64,000 nt of DNA, from contig CM055103.1 of the NCBI GenBank assembly GCA_029204225.1, forward strand, positions 20,896,709 through 20,960,708, written 5' to 3'. The DNA comes from Diphasiastrum complanatum. Its lineage: Eukaryota; Streptophyta; Lycopodiopsida; Lycopodiales; Lycopodiaceae. The notes under the pieces were generated by a model, which was given only the letters and a program-made list of their open reading frames with translations, was not told the origin of the DNA and searched no databases. How positions within the stretch are numbered: the stretch's first letter is position 1; each line of letters starts with the position of its first letter. Positions 1-13,040 of this stretch are shown piece after piece. A program made the translations under genes and the position numbers.

Positions 1-2
1 AG

Positions 3-704
3 CAATTTTCATACAAAATCAAGATTCTTAGAAGTGATGGAGGTGGTGAGTACACGTCCAATAAATTTCATGATTATTCTGAGCTTGAAGACATTAAAAG
101 GAAGTTTTCTTGTGCATATACACCATCTCAAAATGGGGTGGCTGAAAGAAAGAATAGAACACTGTGTGAATGTGCCAAAGCCATTAGAATTGAGGCATCC
201 TTGCCAAAAGACTTTTGGGGTGAGGCTATCAATTGTTCAAACTATCTTTGCAATAGACTCCCTCATGTTGCACTTGGAGGAAAGTCACCATATGAAGCAC
301 TCTATTTGAAGAAACCTAAGGTTGAAGACCTTAGAGTATTCGGATGCATATGCTTTGTCCATATTCCCTTGGAAACGAGAAAGAAGGATGATCCTTGTGC
401 AAGCAAAGGAGTAATGGTTGGATATTCATCCAACAAGAAAGCCTATCGAATCTACATGCTCTCTACTTCTAAAGTAATTGATAGTAGAGATGTAGTTTTT
501 CATGAAGAAGAAAAGTCCAATCTTGGAGGGGCCGAGATCAAGCAACCTCAAAATCTATCACCTTTTGTTATTGAGGACAATCAACATGTGGAGGAGTCGA
601 GATTTGAAGATGGAAGTCCTCAGATTTTCACTCCTAGAAGATCCATGAGGGAGAGATCCACCACTATCCATCTCTATTCCATCTTCTATCTCCATCTTTG
701 TTAG
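3..704 (+). pseudogene. Ty1/copia integrase, C-terminal half (fragment)
   Basis: One open frame enters from the left window edge. It reads the second catalytic Asp motif LRSDGGGEY (about nt 24-51), then YTPSQNGVAERKNRT carrying the catalytic Glu (about nt 117-160). The integrase tail follows: FWGEA, a LRVFGC block, a KGVMVGYSSNKKAYRIY block and SRDVVFHEE. It ends in the PRRSMRERS hinge that normally leads into reverse transcriptase. After about nt 655 the copia similarity stops abruptly and the frame closes at 704, so RT and RNase H are missing. This is the 3' part of a truncated copia pol gene. The first catalytic Asp lies outside the window. The nearest relative in the window by motif wording is the 53-kb integrase of element V. 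Confidence 0.9.
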
Positions 705-882
705 ATAAATCCATTTTTGTCTCTATTCTCATCCATACTGATCAACCATTTACCGATTCTCTTCTCTCTTTTTTCTTTTCCATCTCCCACAAAAAAAAAC
801 AAAAGTTGGAATACCAGAGTCATTGAGCAAACCTTGAAGCAATTCACCAACCAGCTACTTTGCGACATTCTAGTGCTGAACT

Positions 883-1146
883 ATGGAGACCACCCTTGTA
901 GGATTATCGAAATTAAAAAAGTTCCCTGCTGAAACAATCCGAGACTACACCTATCTGATCTATCATCTAGTGAAGGACTGTGATCCCCCGATTTCCCAAC
1001 AGATCATCATGGCAAAGTACTATGCCGGACTGCCCAATAGGATCAGATCTGGTATGGAAGAGTTAGCATCCTATGCGTCGCTTGCACAACTTTGTAAGGA
1101 TGCTGCCTTGATGGAAATCTCACTCGGGAAGAAGGATTTTCCCTAG
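883..1146 (+). pseudogene. retrotransposon gag-like fragment
   Basis: An 87-codon frame has the pattern of a retrotransposon capsid: an F-P-x-E-T-I-x-x-Y helix start, a central KYYAGLPNRIRSGM segment like the 'F..GLP..ir' motif of LTR-retrotransposon Gag, and a final helix SLAQLCKDAALMEISL. No zinc knuckle, protease or pol sequence follows; the frame stops at 1146. It looks closer to Ty3-type gag than to the copia UBN2 capsids elsewhere in the window, but this is a judgement from a short match. The 5' flank (720-880) is pyrimidine-rich with no feature I recognise. It could also be a chance fragment of a host protein. Confidence 0.45.
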
Positions 1147-2559
1147 CTACTGTGCAATTGTTTTGACAATCACTATTTGTCCAGTTAGCTATAGCCACAA
1201 CTACCACCTATAAAGATAGTGACATCCATGCCTAACGTCCATGCCTACCAACTACTTGACAATGACATCTACTACTTCAGCCAAGGTCCACATCGGACAA
1301 CTCAACGTCTCTATGCCATTCTATATATATATATATATCTACACAAATGTACATAATAGGTTGTTGATGATGATGTTGATAATGATATTTGATTTATTCA
1401 TTCATAATCAAACATATTAGATGTTCTCTACATCAATTAGATTCAAACATAGAGTCAGAATAAGCTATCAAATGATCTTTGAATTGTTGTAGCCATTATA
1501 GAACTAAGACTTAGTTTTCGAATGTGCAATTACTACCACAATTGTCTCATGCTCTCCACAATTGTCTCAATGTGCAATTGCTACCACAATTGTCTCATGC
1601 TCTCCACATCACCTGACTTGTAATTCTTTACTTTTCAAATCAATTAATTGTCTTATTGTGTTCAAAGAAATATTAGTGTGCATTGTATGCTTTCTCTATC
1701 GTTCTATCTGAATGTTCTTATTAGATGTTTCTAAACTGTTTGACTTATGTTTATGCGACAAACAATTATTTCAACTTTATGTTTATGCTCCATGATCACC
1801 TCTATTGGTTTTTACAACTTCGAAATCAGAACTAAGTCAAATCAACCGAGTCTTAGAACTCAACACTCTGATTCAAATCGATAGACATAGTACATGCACC
1901 GAGGAAGTGCCCTCCAACACCATTTCCTAACAATATGCTTAATTAAGACTTAAATAGCTAAAATTACATCAAATTGGACTTCTATATTTAACATCTTCGA
2001 GTGCTAGAGTAGTATTGGTATATATTGCTCACATGAGCTCTTATTCTACTCTTGTTTGTGTGAAGTTTTTAGCACGTGTGAACTTCACCACACACCTTAC
2101 ATGATCTTACTAAGGTGTTGTGATTGCACAAGATTGATCAAAGAACAGATTACTTGAAAAATCTAAGGCAAGAGCACAATGGCATACATCATTAGATTAA
2201 AAAAACTAACTTCTCACTATGAGGAATGAATGCCAGAAATAATTCTAAGTGCTCAATATGAGAAAAATAGGCTGCTCTCGGATAGAGAGAGAAAATCAAA
2301 GCTTTACAACTCAGGTAGAGAGAGAATCATGAGTCCAAAACACCAAAATCTCAATATTCACAATATGGCAAAACATGCCAAGGTTTTCCTACATCAAAGT
2401 GGCTCGAGTTCCTATAGTGGAGTTGCTTGGAAAGTCCACTTAACTCAGTTAACTCAACTACAAAGATCCATATGTGTAATTGCATGCATGGATATTGCAT
2501 GTACTGCATGTCAACTCTTAACATTTCTTAGACATGTGTAGATCATAAAAAACTACTTT
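1147..2559. other. gene-free AT-rich interval
   Basis: I see no convincing coding sequence. A (TA) run lies at about 1321-1338 and a 48-bp-period tandem repeat at 1521-1608. A 103-codon open frame at 2230-2541 has no recognisable motif and is treated as chance. From about 2480 onwards GCATG/GCATGC words become dense, which leads into the LTR described next. Confidence 0.6.
1521..1608. repeat. two-copy tandem repeat, 40-bp unit
   Basis: Copy one is 1521-1560 and copy two 1569-1608. They differ at a single base and are separated by attgtctc, itself part of the unit, giving a 48-bp period. This is a recent local duplication in non-coding DNA. Confidence 0.85.
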
Positions 2560-2794
2560 GCATGTTGCATGCACTGATTGCATGTGGCTTGCATGCACAC
2601 TGAATGACGTTGCATGTTATCTAAACTTTTGCATGACATCAAATTTGAATCTACCTAACTCAAACTCGACCTATTCTAGAAGGTTATGTGCTCAATTCAC
2701 ATACCTTTATGTACAATAAAGTTTACAAATGGAAATAACATGGTCATGGCCCCAAAACTCAAGATAGGAAGATATTATTTTACTAATCTTCACA
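2560..2794 (-). repeat. 3' LTR fragment of minus-strand copia (family Z)
   Basis: On the minus strand this begins TGTGAAGATT at 2794, directly after a polypurine tract (reverse complement of 2795-2806, reading TTTTAAGGAGGAG). The same LTR edge and tract recur at 41366. The segment around 2650-2750 (the words ATCTACCTAACTCAAACTC and GTGCTCAATTCACA) recurs at about 41225-41285 and 43320-43385, so all three are one LTR family. The far end is not clear; the boundary at about 2560 marks where similarity fades. Confidence 0.75.
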
Positions 2795-2856
2795 CTCCTC
2801 CTTAAAATATATGTTCCTATCCAACGTAGACTTTGAAATTAGGTCAAGGTGAGACC

Positions 2857-4094
2857 TCATCTTGATAAAGACATTCTTGAGCAATGGCTTGGTGAGAAGA
2901 TCTGCAACACAATTTGAAGATCCAACATGCTCCAATAAGATCTCTCTCCCAATGACTTTTCTCTTACAAAATGATGAGCTACCTCCATGTGTTTGCTCCT
3001 TGCATGGAACACAGGATTATTTGCAAGTGCTTGAGCTGAAATGTTATCATTTTTGATAATTGGAAGGTCTTCATCTCCATAACACTTTAGCTCAAAAAGT
3101 AGCCTTTTGATCCATAAAACCTCCTTTTTTGTGGTTGTAAGAGATTTATACTCAGCTTCACAGGATGATAAGGATATAGTTGCTTGCTTCTTTGATAGCC
3201 AAGAAACTAGATTCCCTCCTAGAAAAATTGTGTAAGCACTTGTGGATTCTCTATCCAACCTGTCTCCTACAAAATCTGAATCTGAAAAAGTAACCAAAGT
3301 CAGATCTTCTCCTTTGTAGATCAATCCACAGTCTAAGGTAGAAGATATATACCTCAAGATTCTTTTAGCCAACTTCCAGTGATATATCTTTGGATCCTGC
3401 ATGTGTTGACTTAGCTTATGCACACTAAAGCTTAGATCAGGCCTAGTCACTGTTAACCATATAAGTGAGCCAATAAGACTCCTTAAAGAGTGATGTCCAC
3501 AAATGATTTTTCATCATCTTTCATAGGAACTTTTACAATGTGCTCCATTGGTGTATCTATGCCTTTACAGTTTTTCATTTGGAATTTTTTGAGCATGGAA
3601 AGTGCATATCTACTTTGACTTATAAAGGCTTGACCTTTCCAAAAATCAATTTCAAGGCCTAAAATATAGTGAAGAACTCTTAAGTCTTGCATCTTAAACT
3701 CACTACCAAGTGCATGCTTAGTTTCTTCAACTAGCTTCTCATTATTTCCACAAAGAATGATATCATCTACATAGATGAGAAGAATAACTACAAAGTTATT
3801 TACAAACTTATAATACAGAGAGGGGTCATATTCACTAAGACAAAAACCAAGTGATATGAGATAGGAGTTGAGCCTTGCATACTAAGACCTTGGTACTTGT
3901 TTTAGTCCATAGAGACTTTTGAACAAAAGACATACTTTTGATTCTTCAACTTCTTTCACAAAACCAGGAGGTTGCTCCATGTAAATCTCCTCCTCAAGGT
4001 AACCATTGAGAAAGGCATTAGAAACATCAAGCTGAAACATTCTCCAATTGTGAAAACATGCAAGAGATATGAGTATTCTGATTGTTACTATTTT
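2857..4094 (-). pseudogene. copia reverse transcriptase / RNase H relic
   Basis: Read from 4094 downward: RT palm start with TIRILISLACF and FQLDVSNAFLNGYLEEEIYM (about 4090-3965), LYGLKQ, then YVDD at about 3762-3773. Next come LHYILGLEI, the MTRPDLSF block, and RNase H with YSDSDF-like FSDSDFVGD, SWLSKKQATISLSSCEAEY and NPVFHARSKHMEVAHHFVREK. The frame is interrupted near 3880, 3690 and 3470 and changes frame near the 3' end. The RT N-terminal part is gone because the copy is cut at about 4094, where an unrelated plus-strand LTR begins. Its own 3' LTR follows at 2794. Confidence 0.9.
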
Positions 4095-4862
4095 TGTGGA
4101 GCCTGTTCCCACATGTGAAAGAAAGTACTTTTCATATTTGTAAATATCTACTTTGATTTTGTATCAATCAAGTCAAGTGTGAACATGATATGACTAGTTT
4201 TTAGTCAAGTTGACTAGTCACCTAGAAGCTAGCTTATCCTTGCATGTGCATGAGTAAATGCTCTCACATGGCCAGTGGATGTTCACACGTGTGTATAGAG
4301 TTCTAGAAGATAAGAGTTGACCATTTTCCTTAGATCCTATTTTGTAGGGAATATTCCTATATTCTAGGAGACTAGCTCTTTGGATTTTAGCCATATTCTA
4401 GAAGGTCAACTTTGAAGATCAAGGATGGATCAAATGGATAGATCTGAGTGATGTGGCACTCTTCACACGTGTGAAGACCTGCTGGATTGTACCAGACTCG
4501 TGGATGTACTTGATCTGTAAAAGGATCATCATTTTGCTAATGAGATTGATGAGACTTTTGCATTCTACACTTTTGTGAGATTTCTAGTCAATAGAATTGT
4601 GATTTTATTGAATGATTGCTATCAAGAACCAAAGTACTTGTTGTTTCAGGTGCAGGCTGTACAGTGGACAGTACTCCACACGTGTGAGGCCGCTCTCACT
4701 TGTTTATGAAGATTTGATCCATCGCTCTTGTTTAAATGTAAGTGTAGTGAATCTAGATCAAGATCTAAAGTGTAGAACTTGATAGATCCATTGATTAAGC
4801 AACCAATAACTCTCTATGATTGTTAAGTACAATCATTAATGTCCTAAAACTGAAATTTTATC
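4095..4862 (+). repeat. 5' LTR (about 768 bp) of a copia element
   Basis: This starts TGTGGAGCC at the break in the minus-strand RT and ends ...TATCA immediately before a degenerate primer-binding site. It contains several CACACGTGTG palindromes (about 4288, 4469, 4677). The opening words gtggagcctgttcccac also occur inside the T/V LTRs, so these LTR families share modules. I do not find a matching intact 3' LTR downstream; the element's 3' LTR at 9379 looks different, which suggests a chimera. Confidence 0.6.
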
Positions 4863-4877
4863 ATGTTATCAAAGCCG
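4863..4877 (+). other. degenerate primer-binding site
   Basis: TGTTATCAAAGCC is two substitutions from TGGTATCAGAGCC, the initiator-tRNA-Met primer site seen at 14105, 29067 and 30916. It lies directly behind the LTR. Confidence 0.65.
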
Positions 4878-5401
4878 AGTAAGAGAGTGATCATTTGATT
4901 CATAAAACTTGCAAAGATCATTGGCAAAATTTGTTTTTGGCCAATACTAGTGAGGGCGAGTTCATCTAGAGTGATAGCTTGTTTCTATTTGGATCAAATC
5001 AACTTGGAGGCTTTGTAAGTACTTTTCACACGTGTGAAACCGTACAACAACTTTCATTTCAAGTTACCTTGTGTTTTTTGGTCCTATAATCTCAATTCTA
5101 GTCTAGATCTAGTGCTTTTTGAAGCATAATATTGATCTAGATTCAATCTAGCTAATGCCTATGACCAAATAGAGTTTTGGATCATTGAAGGCATTTTTTT
5201 TTGGAGTTTAAGGTCAGATCTAAGAGGCTGATTTGTTCATATCCTTAGTTGAGGTGAAACCTCTAAGAAAAGTGTAAAGAAAATTTTTTGTGAGAGTGAA
5301 AGCTAGGATTTTTTGTCAAGATCTAATTGTGTATCATTCAAGCTTGTGTGCTAGTTTGATAGAGACAAGGCTATAGGCAATCTTGTGAGCTTTAGATCCG
5401 C

Positions 5402-8235
5402 TTGATTAACAAATTCCATGGAGATGACTTCCACATGTGGAAGTTCAAGATGAAGATGATCTTAATCAAGAAGGAGCTATGGGGATACGCAAACAGTTCT
5501 ATAGCCAGACCGGCAGAACCTGAACTGCTTCTAGCATGGGAAGCAAAGGATGGCAAAGAACTTGCCATTGTATCCTTGAATCTGAAAGACACTCAAATTT
5601 CTCATGTATCAAACAACACCACCTCCAAAGAAGAGTGGGATATCCTAACAAGTATCTACGAGACTTCCGATGTATCGACTCGTCTCTTTGTGAGGAAGAA
5701 GGTACTTACACTCAAGATGAGCAAAGGCATATATTCTAAGTCACGATTATGCACTTTTGTAAGTAGTACAGATGCTCATGTTTGGCATCAAAGACTAGGT
5801 TATTTAAACATGCATTCAATCTTGTACATGCATCATAACAAAATGGTCAAGGACATGAATATCAATGTTGTTACCACAACTAATCAGATTATCTGTGAAA
5901 ATTGTCTACTAGGAACAACCTAGAACTAAATTTCCAAGAGGACAAGCCAAGAGAGCGAAGTCCATTCTGTCACTAATTCACATTGACCTATGTGGTCCTA
6001 TGAGCATACCCTCTTTGGGTCAAGCTCTATATTTCATTACATTTATTGATGACTTCTCCTAATTCACCAGAGTCGTGTTCATAAAGAACAAGTCAGAAGC
6101 ATTCAATTGCTTCAAAGAATTCAAGCAATATGTTGAGAATCAGACTGGTCAGAGAATCAAGGCCTCGCGGTCTGATTTAGGGGGAAAGTACCTATCAAAT
6201 GAAATGGCGGACTACCTTTCATCATGTGGCATGCACCATCAGTTCACAGCCAGCTACACTCCACAACAGAGCAACGTAGCTGAGCGAAAGAACAGAACAT
6301 TATTGGAAGCTGCACGATCCATGATTGTTAACGCTTAATTATCCTAGAACTTTTGGGCCGAAGCAATTTCTACAACTTGCTATCTACAAAATTATTCCAG
6401 CACAAAGGCAATCGACTCCAAGACACCCTTTGAAGCCTACTATCGCTAAAAACCAAGTCTAAAACACTTATGTGTACTTGGATGTCTATGTTATGCTCAA
6501 ATACCGTCTGATATAAGAAAGAAGTTAGACCCAATAAGCTGTAAGTATATCTTCATCGGCTATTCAATGTCACATAAGACATATCGTATCTATGATATTG
6601 ATACAGGTCAGATCTCATTCAGTCGTGACGTTGTCTTTCTTGAGAACAAATTCCATAATTTAAAACAGAAGCAGCCAATGTAGGATTCTGTCACAACAAC
6701 TTTATTATCCATCAATAGGCATCAACCTACGAATGTTCAAACACAGGAGTTTGTCCCAATAGCTCCATTTACCATTGATGGGCCTAGACCCATGAATGTT
6801 CAACCCCAAGCTGAAGCTATCCCAGTCATTTACGTAGGAGAAACATCCAGTAAAGCACCTGCAGTTCGAAGGTCTGCAAGACAACGACAACGACTTGATC
6901 GTTTTGTCCCTCGGACGTTCATCAATCATGATGAACCTGCCAATGTTGCAGAAACACTGTCAATGCCCAATGTTGATGAATGGAAAGCTACCATGGATGC
7001 TGAGTACCATTCCTTGATGAAGAACAAGACTTGGAGACTTGTTAATTCTCCTACATCTATAAAGGCTATTGACTCTAAATGGATCTTCAAGCTAAAGCTT
7101 CATCTAGATAGATCAATATCCAAATGGAAAGTTCATTTAGTGGTTAAAGAATTTGAGTAGTTTTGGAAAAGATTACACTGACACCTTTAGTCTAGTGGTA
7201 AAGAATCAATCTATTCGCACCTTGCTGGCTATAGCTGCTACAGAAGATTTGGACATTCACTAGATGGACACCCAGACAACATTCCTTCACAAATATATAC
7301 AAGAAGACATATTCATTTATCAACCAGAAGGTTACGTCCTTCAAGGCAAAGAGCATTTGGTATGTAAATTGCATAAGGCATTATATGGTCTTAAGCAAGC
7401 TCCCAGGGCCTGGTATGAAAGAATCAATTACTTCTTGTTGCAGGATAATTTCACTTCTTGCTCCACAGACTCTAATGTATATCTCAAACAAAAAGGGTCA
7501 AGCTATATTATAATATCATTATACATTGATGATTCCTTAATTATCAACAATTCAAATCAGTTATTACAAGAAACCAAATCTTTGCTTTTGTCAGAATTTG
7601 AGATGACTGATTTAGGCCCAGTCCACTACCTACTCGGTATGGAGATTCACAAAGATCACGCAAGCAGAAGGATTACTATAAGCCAAGAGTCCTATCTAAT
7701 CAATGTATTTCACAGATATGGCATGGATGACTGCAAGCCCATAGACACACCTATGGATCTAGGATCTAAGCTATCCAAAGACATGTGCCCTAGAACTCAA
7801 GCAGATCAACAAGAAATGTGCAGGTATCCTTATCAGTCCGTCATAGGATCTATAATGTATTCTATGGTCTACACACGACCTGATCTAGCATATGCAGTAA
7901 GCACACTATCTCAATACATGTCCAATCTAGACTTACAGCACTAGAAAGCTCTGCAAAGAGTAATGAGGTACATTCAAGTTTCAGAGCACTATGCTTTGAG
8001 CTACAATGGTAATACGGAAGCTGCACTCACACTAATCACATATTCAGATTCAGATTGGGCAAGAGATGTGGGTTTTAGAAAATCCACATCAAGTTATAAT
8101 TGTTTCCTTGCAGGAGGACCCATTTCATGGAACAACAGAAAGCAGAAATGCATTTCATTGTCCTCTACAAAATCTGAATATGTTGCAACTACATTAGCAA
8201 TGAAGGAGATAATTTGGCTAAGAAGGCTACTATAG
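5402..8235 (+). pseudogene. copia polyprotein relic (gag-integrase-RT-RNase H), element X1
   Basis: This is a nearly complete gene order with many stops. Gag (5402-5735) has the NKFHGDDFHMWKFKMKMIL opening and SKEEWDILTSIYE; it is fused without knuckle or protease to GAG-pre-integrase (HVWHQRLGYLNMHS, about 5780). Integrase: IDLCGPM (D1, about 5985), SRSDLGGKY (D2, about 6165), NVAERKNR (E, about 6275), then IFIGYSMSHKTYRIY. RT: VDEWKATMDAEY start, the LYGLKQAPRAWY block, YIDD at about 7530, and TDLGPVHYLLGMEIH. RNase H: YSDSDWA, GPISWNNRKQKCISLSSTKSEY. Stops lie near 5923, 6338 and 7160, and one splits RT from RNase H at about 7943. The gag lacks its start codon, and the leader upstream resembles the T/V leader, so the 5' end is likely recombined. 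Confidence 0.9.
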
Positions 8236-9323
8236 GATCTGCAATTTCCATAGATCGGTCCAACAATGCTCTAGTGCGACAATTAGAGTTGTATAGCTCT
8301 ATTTATGAACCCACGTACTCATGCTAGAACTAAACACATAGAAGTTCAGTTCCATTTTCTTAGAGAGAAAGTTCAAATTAAGATGTTGTACTAAGTTATT
8401 GTCATACAGATAGTATGTTGGTTGATATTTTGACAAAGCCATTGTCTAGAGATAAACATTCTACTTTATGCAAGCAGAAGGATTACTATAAGCCAAGAGT
8501 CCTACCTAATGAATGCATTTTGCAAATATGGCATGGAGGACTGCAAGTCCATAGACACACCTATGGATCCAGGACCTAAGCTATCCAAAGACATGTGCCC
8601 TAGAACTCAAGCAGATTAGCAAGAAATGTGCAGGTATCCTTATCAGTCTATCATAGGATCTATAATGTATTCTATGGTCTGCACACGACCTGATCTAGCA
8701 TATGGAGTAAGCACACTATCTCAATACATGTCCAATCTAGACTTACAGCACTAGAAAGCCCTACAAAGAGCAATGAGGTACATTCAAGTTTCAAAGCACT
8801 ATGCTTTGAGCTACAATGGTAATACAAAAGCTGCACTCACACTAATCACATATTCAGATTCAGATTGGGCAGGAGACGTGGATACCAGAAAATCCACATC
8901 AGGTTATATTTGTTTCCTTGTAGGAGGACCCATTTCATGGAACAATAGAAAGTAGAAATACATTTCATTGTCCTCTACAGAATCCGAATATGTTGCAGGT
9001 ACATCAGCAATGAAGGAGATAATTTGGCTAAGAAGTTGCAATTCCCACAGATCAATCCAACAATGCTCCAATGCGACAATTAGAGTTGTATAGCTCTATT
9101 TCTGGACCCTTGACAAAGACTCAAGGAAGTGAGGGAGTTTGGTAAGTAGGTGTGGGCATCTCTCCAAACGTACTCATGCTAGAACTAAACACATAGAAGT
9201 TTAGTTCCATTTTCTTAGAGAGAAAGTTCAAAATAAGTTGTACTAAGTTACTATCATATAGACAGTATGTTGGCTGATATTTTGACAAAGCCATTGTCTA
9301 GAGATAAACATTCTACTTTAGTA
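7661..9323 (+). repeat. tandem duplication of the X1 RT/RNase H 3' end
   Basis: The segment 7661-8470 is repeated from 8471, both beginning CAAGCAGAAGGATTACTATA. The copies are very similar through RT motif TDLGP-distal sequence and RNase H. Copy two has a small deletion near 9035 and an insertion of roughly 60 bp near 9105-9165. Only copy two runs on into the true 3' end and polypurine tract. Unequal exchange or template switching explains this. Confidence 0.88.
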
Positions 9324-9340
9324 GATATGATAAATCTCAA
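8471..9340 (+). pseudogene. duplicated RT-end / RNase H relic of X1
   Basis: This second copy encodes the RT thumb (RTQAD, VCTRPDLAYGVSTLSQYM) and RNase H (YSDSDWAGDVDTRKSTSGY, GPISWNNRK). The open part of RNase H is 8773-8955. Stops interrupt it at the same LQH*KAL place as in copy one and again after NNRK. It keeps the intact DTRKSTSGY block that copy one has lost, so it is the less decayed RNase H. Confidence 0.85.
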
Positions 9341-9364
9341 TTGTAGTTCAGATTTGTAGCGGTA

Positions 9365-9378
9365 AGCTTAAGGGAGAG
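9365..9378 (+). other. polypurine tract of X1
   Basis: AGCTTAAGGGAGAG lies immediately before the LTR start TGTTGGAGTT at 9379. It is the plus-strand primer site for copia reverse transcription. The matching site at 13041-13055 precedes the same LTR opening. Confidence 0.8.
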
Positions 9379-10573
<1,195 letters not shown>

Positions 10574-10576
10574 GAT

Positions 10577-11638
10577 CAAGACTCCCAAAGGGACAAGCCA
10601 CTAGAGCTAAATCCATTTTAGGATTGATACATAGTGATCAGCCCTATGAGTGTTCCATCTCTGGGTTCAGCACTATATTTTATCACTTTTATCGATGACT
10701 ATTCAAGATTTACCAGTATTATGCTCATTAAGAACAAGTTTGAGGCATTCAATTGTTTCAAAGTATTCAAACAGTTTGATGAGATATATACTAGTCCAAG
10801 ACTCAGGACCGTAAGTACAGATAGTGGTGGAGAAAACATGTTAGACCAAATGTTCGACTATTTATCATCATGCAACATTCATCATCAATTCACCACCAGC
10901 TATACACCACAACCAAATGGAATAGCCCAAAGGAAGAACCGAACATTATTTAATTCAGCACGATCAATGATGTCAAATGCTCAACTCCCCATAAATTTCT
11001 AGGCTGAAGCTATCTCGACAACTTGCTATCTACAGAACTACTCTAGCACTAAAGCAGTCGACTCAAGGACTCTCTTCGAAGTCTTTCATGGCTACAAACC
11101 AAGTCTAAAGCACCTTTGAGAGTTTGGCTGTCTTCGTTATGTGCAGATTCCTTCTAATATGAGAAAGAAGCTTGACCTTGTCAACTGCAGGATTATCTTC
11201 ATTGGATATTCGACATCACACAAATCCTATCGAATCTACGGAGTCGAGCAGTATCTCAGTCAATCAAAATGTCGTCTTCCTCGAAGATAGATTCTACGAC
11301 TTCAAGCAGGAGTAGCCAATGCAAGAGTTCCTTTCAACGATTTCCAACACCATCAACAGGTCTCGAATTGCTACTGTTTCGACAAACATCGAAGATACTC
11401 ATGTTGCAAAGCAAGGAGAATCATCATATCAACAACCAACTTTTTTTCGTAGATCTACCCGACATCAACAAGAGCCTGATTATTATATCCCTCAGGCATT
11501 CATCGAAACCGATGAACCTGTCTCAATAGTAGAAGCATTGTTGAGTTCGAATGCAGACAACTGGCAATCAGCCATGCATGCTGAATATAATTCATTGATG
11601 TAGAACAAGACCTAGCGTCTTGTCGAAGCTCCTCTTGA
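10577..11638 (+). pseudogene. copia integrase to RT-start relic (X2)
   Basis: Integrase core: LIHSD (D1, about 10626), SLGSALYFITFIDDYSRF, STDSGGEN (D2, about 10815), and GIAQRKNRT where the catalytic Glu is replaced by Gln (NGVAERKN becomes NGIAQRKN, about 10919). The tail IFIGYSTSHKSYRIY follows, with a frameshift. The hinge (FFRRSTRHQQ) and the RT start (NWQSAMHAEYNSLM) are in the frame 11319-11603. Stops include 11000 and 11601. The copy is broken at about 11638 by a solo LTR; RT and RNase H of the same family resume at about 12180. Confidence 0.88.
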
Positions 11639-12129
11639 TGCAAAGAGAGAGAGAGAGAGAGAAGAGCGAGAGGAGAAAGAGGAGAGAGAGAGATGGAGAT
11701 GGAGAAACCAAGAGAGTTTTATTAGAATGAGAATGGAAGATGATACAATACAAAGGAAATGACTCCCTCTTATAGATTTTAGAGGTGAGCCTCCTTTACT
11801 CTCATTGGCCACTTTATTGGGGCAAGGATTCTAATCCAAGCCTTTCAAAGAAACACAATTTAAATCTAATGGTGCTAAGAAAGCACAAGGGCACTCACAT
11901 GATTCATGTGAGTTTTAAGTTGGGCTCTTTTAGCTTTTTCATTTGCAACTTGACTTACGGCCTCTAATGTCATTATAGAGTTTTAAGCCCCTAGTCTCTT
12001 ATTCCTAGGAATTACAACTTGCTACTTGTGCTCATTGGTGGCTGGGCTTATACACACAGGATGCCAGTGCCTTGCACTTATTATTCTACTGTACTGTGGC
12101 AGGGCCCACTAGGCAAGGCTTGGCCAACA
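11639..12129 (-). repeat. solo LTR, minus orientation, about 490 bp
   Basis: On the minus strand it starts TGTTGGCCAAGCC at 12129 and ends TCTTTGCA at 11639. In between are a TATA-like CTATAAGAGGG (about 11770) and AATAAAACTC (about 11720), then a pyrimidine-rich end, the order expected for U3-R-U5. It separates RT-start sequence from RT-end sequence of the same host copia. Flanking 5-mers do not match, so the insertion was followed by deletion, or the boundary is off by a few bases. Confidence 0.6.
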
Positions 12130-12179
12130 ATATTTTAAGTGGTGGAACCCATTTATTTATTTGTATACATGAAATACCC

Positions 12180-13040
12180 ACAACAACAGAGCAAATAGAA
12201 GTATCGTGATAAGCCAAGAAAGGTATCTAACCAGTGTACTTTACAAGTATGGCATGGAATACTGTAAGTTGATTGACTTACCTATGGATCCAAGATTCAA
12301 ACTGTCAAAGGATATGTGCCTATGACAACTGAAGTAGAGAAGAAAGAGATGTGCAAATACTCCTATCAGTCGATAGTCGGATCGATCATGTATGCCATGG
12401 TCTGCACTTGACCTGATCTAGCATATACAGTCAGCAGATTGTCACAGTTTATGTCAAATCCTGACCTACCTCACTGAAAGGCTCTACTTAGAGCACTAAG
12501 ATACATTCAAGCCACTAAGCACTATGCTTTGTGTTATAATGGAAATATAGAGGACGCCTTGACATTACTTACTTATTTCGACTCTGATTGGCTTGGTAAT
12601 GTGGACACAAGAAAGTCCACATCTGGATATTATTGTTTTCTAGCAAGAGGACACATTTCATGGAATAGTCGAAAGAAGAAATGCATTTCTTTGTCTTTCA
12701 CAGAGTTCGAATATGTTGTAGCCACCTCTGCAATAAAGAAAATCATATGGCTTAGAAGATTGCTTCAGGATTTTATGGTCCCTCAATTTAGTCCAACTAT
12801 ACTCCACTGCGACAGTAAGAGATGTATTGCTCTATCTCTGAACCCATGAGAGTCACTCTAGAACTAAACACATCAAAGTTTAATTTCATTTTCTTAGCAA
12901 AAAAGTTTTGAACAAGGTTGTCAAATTAAGTTACTGTCCGACTAACAATATGTTGGCTGATATCTTGACTAAGCCTCTATCGAGGGAAGAGCATGTTGTA
13001 TTATGCAACTTGCTCAATTTCATTCAAGATCCTAGGAGTT
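12180..13040 (+). pseudogene. copia RT-end / RNase H relic (X2)
   Basis: The pieces are RT-distal SIVISQERYL, YSYQSIVGSIMYAMVCT, then RNase H in the open frame 12529-12849: YFDSDWLGNVDTRKSTSGYYC, HISWNSRKKKCISLS, LHCDSKRCIAL. An in-frame stop follows at 12848; the tail (MLADILTKPLSREE-like) continues with stops. The SDSDW Asp is kept, but SSTEAEY is changed to SFTEFEY. It ends at the polypurine tract. Confidence 0.88.

Noticed and set aside
2230-2541. 103-codon ORF
   Set aside because: No motif, overlaps GCATG-rich LTR-like DNA, composition like its non-coding flanks.
4095-9378. X1 as one intact LTR element
   Set aside because: The 5' LTR (4095-4862) and the 3' LTR (9379-10573) do not match each other and the leader looks V-like, so the 5' and 3' parts are probably from different elements.
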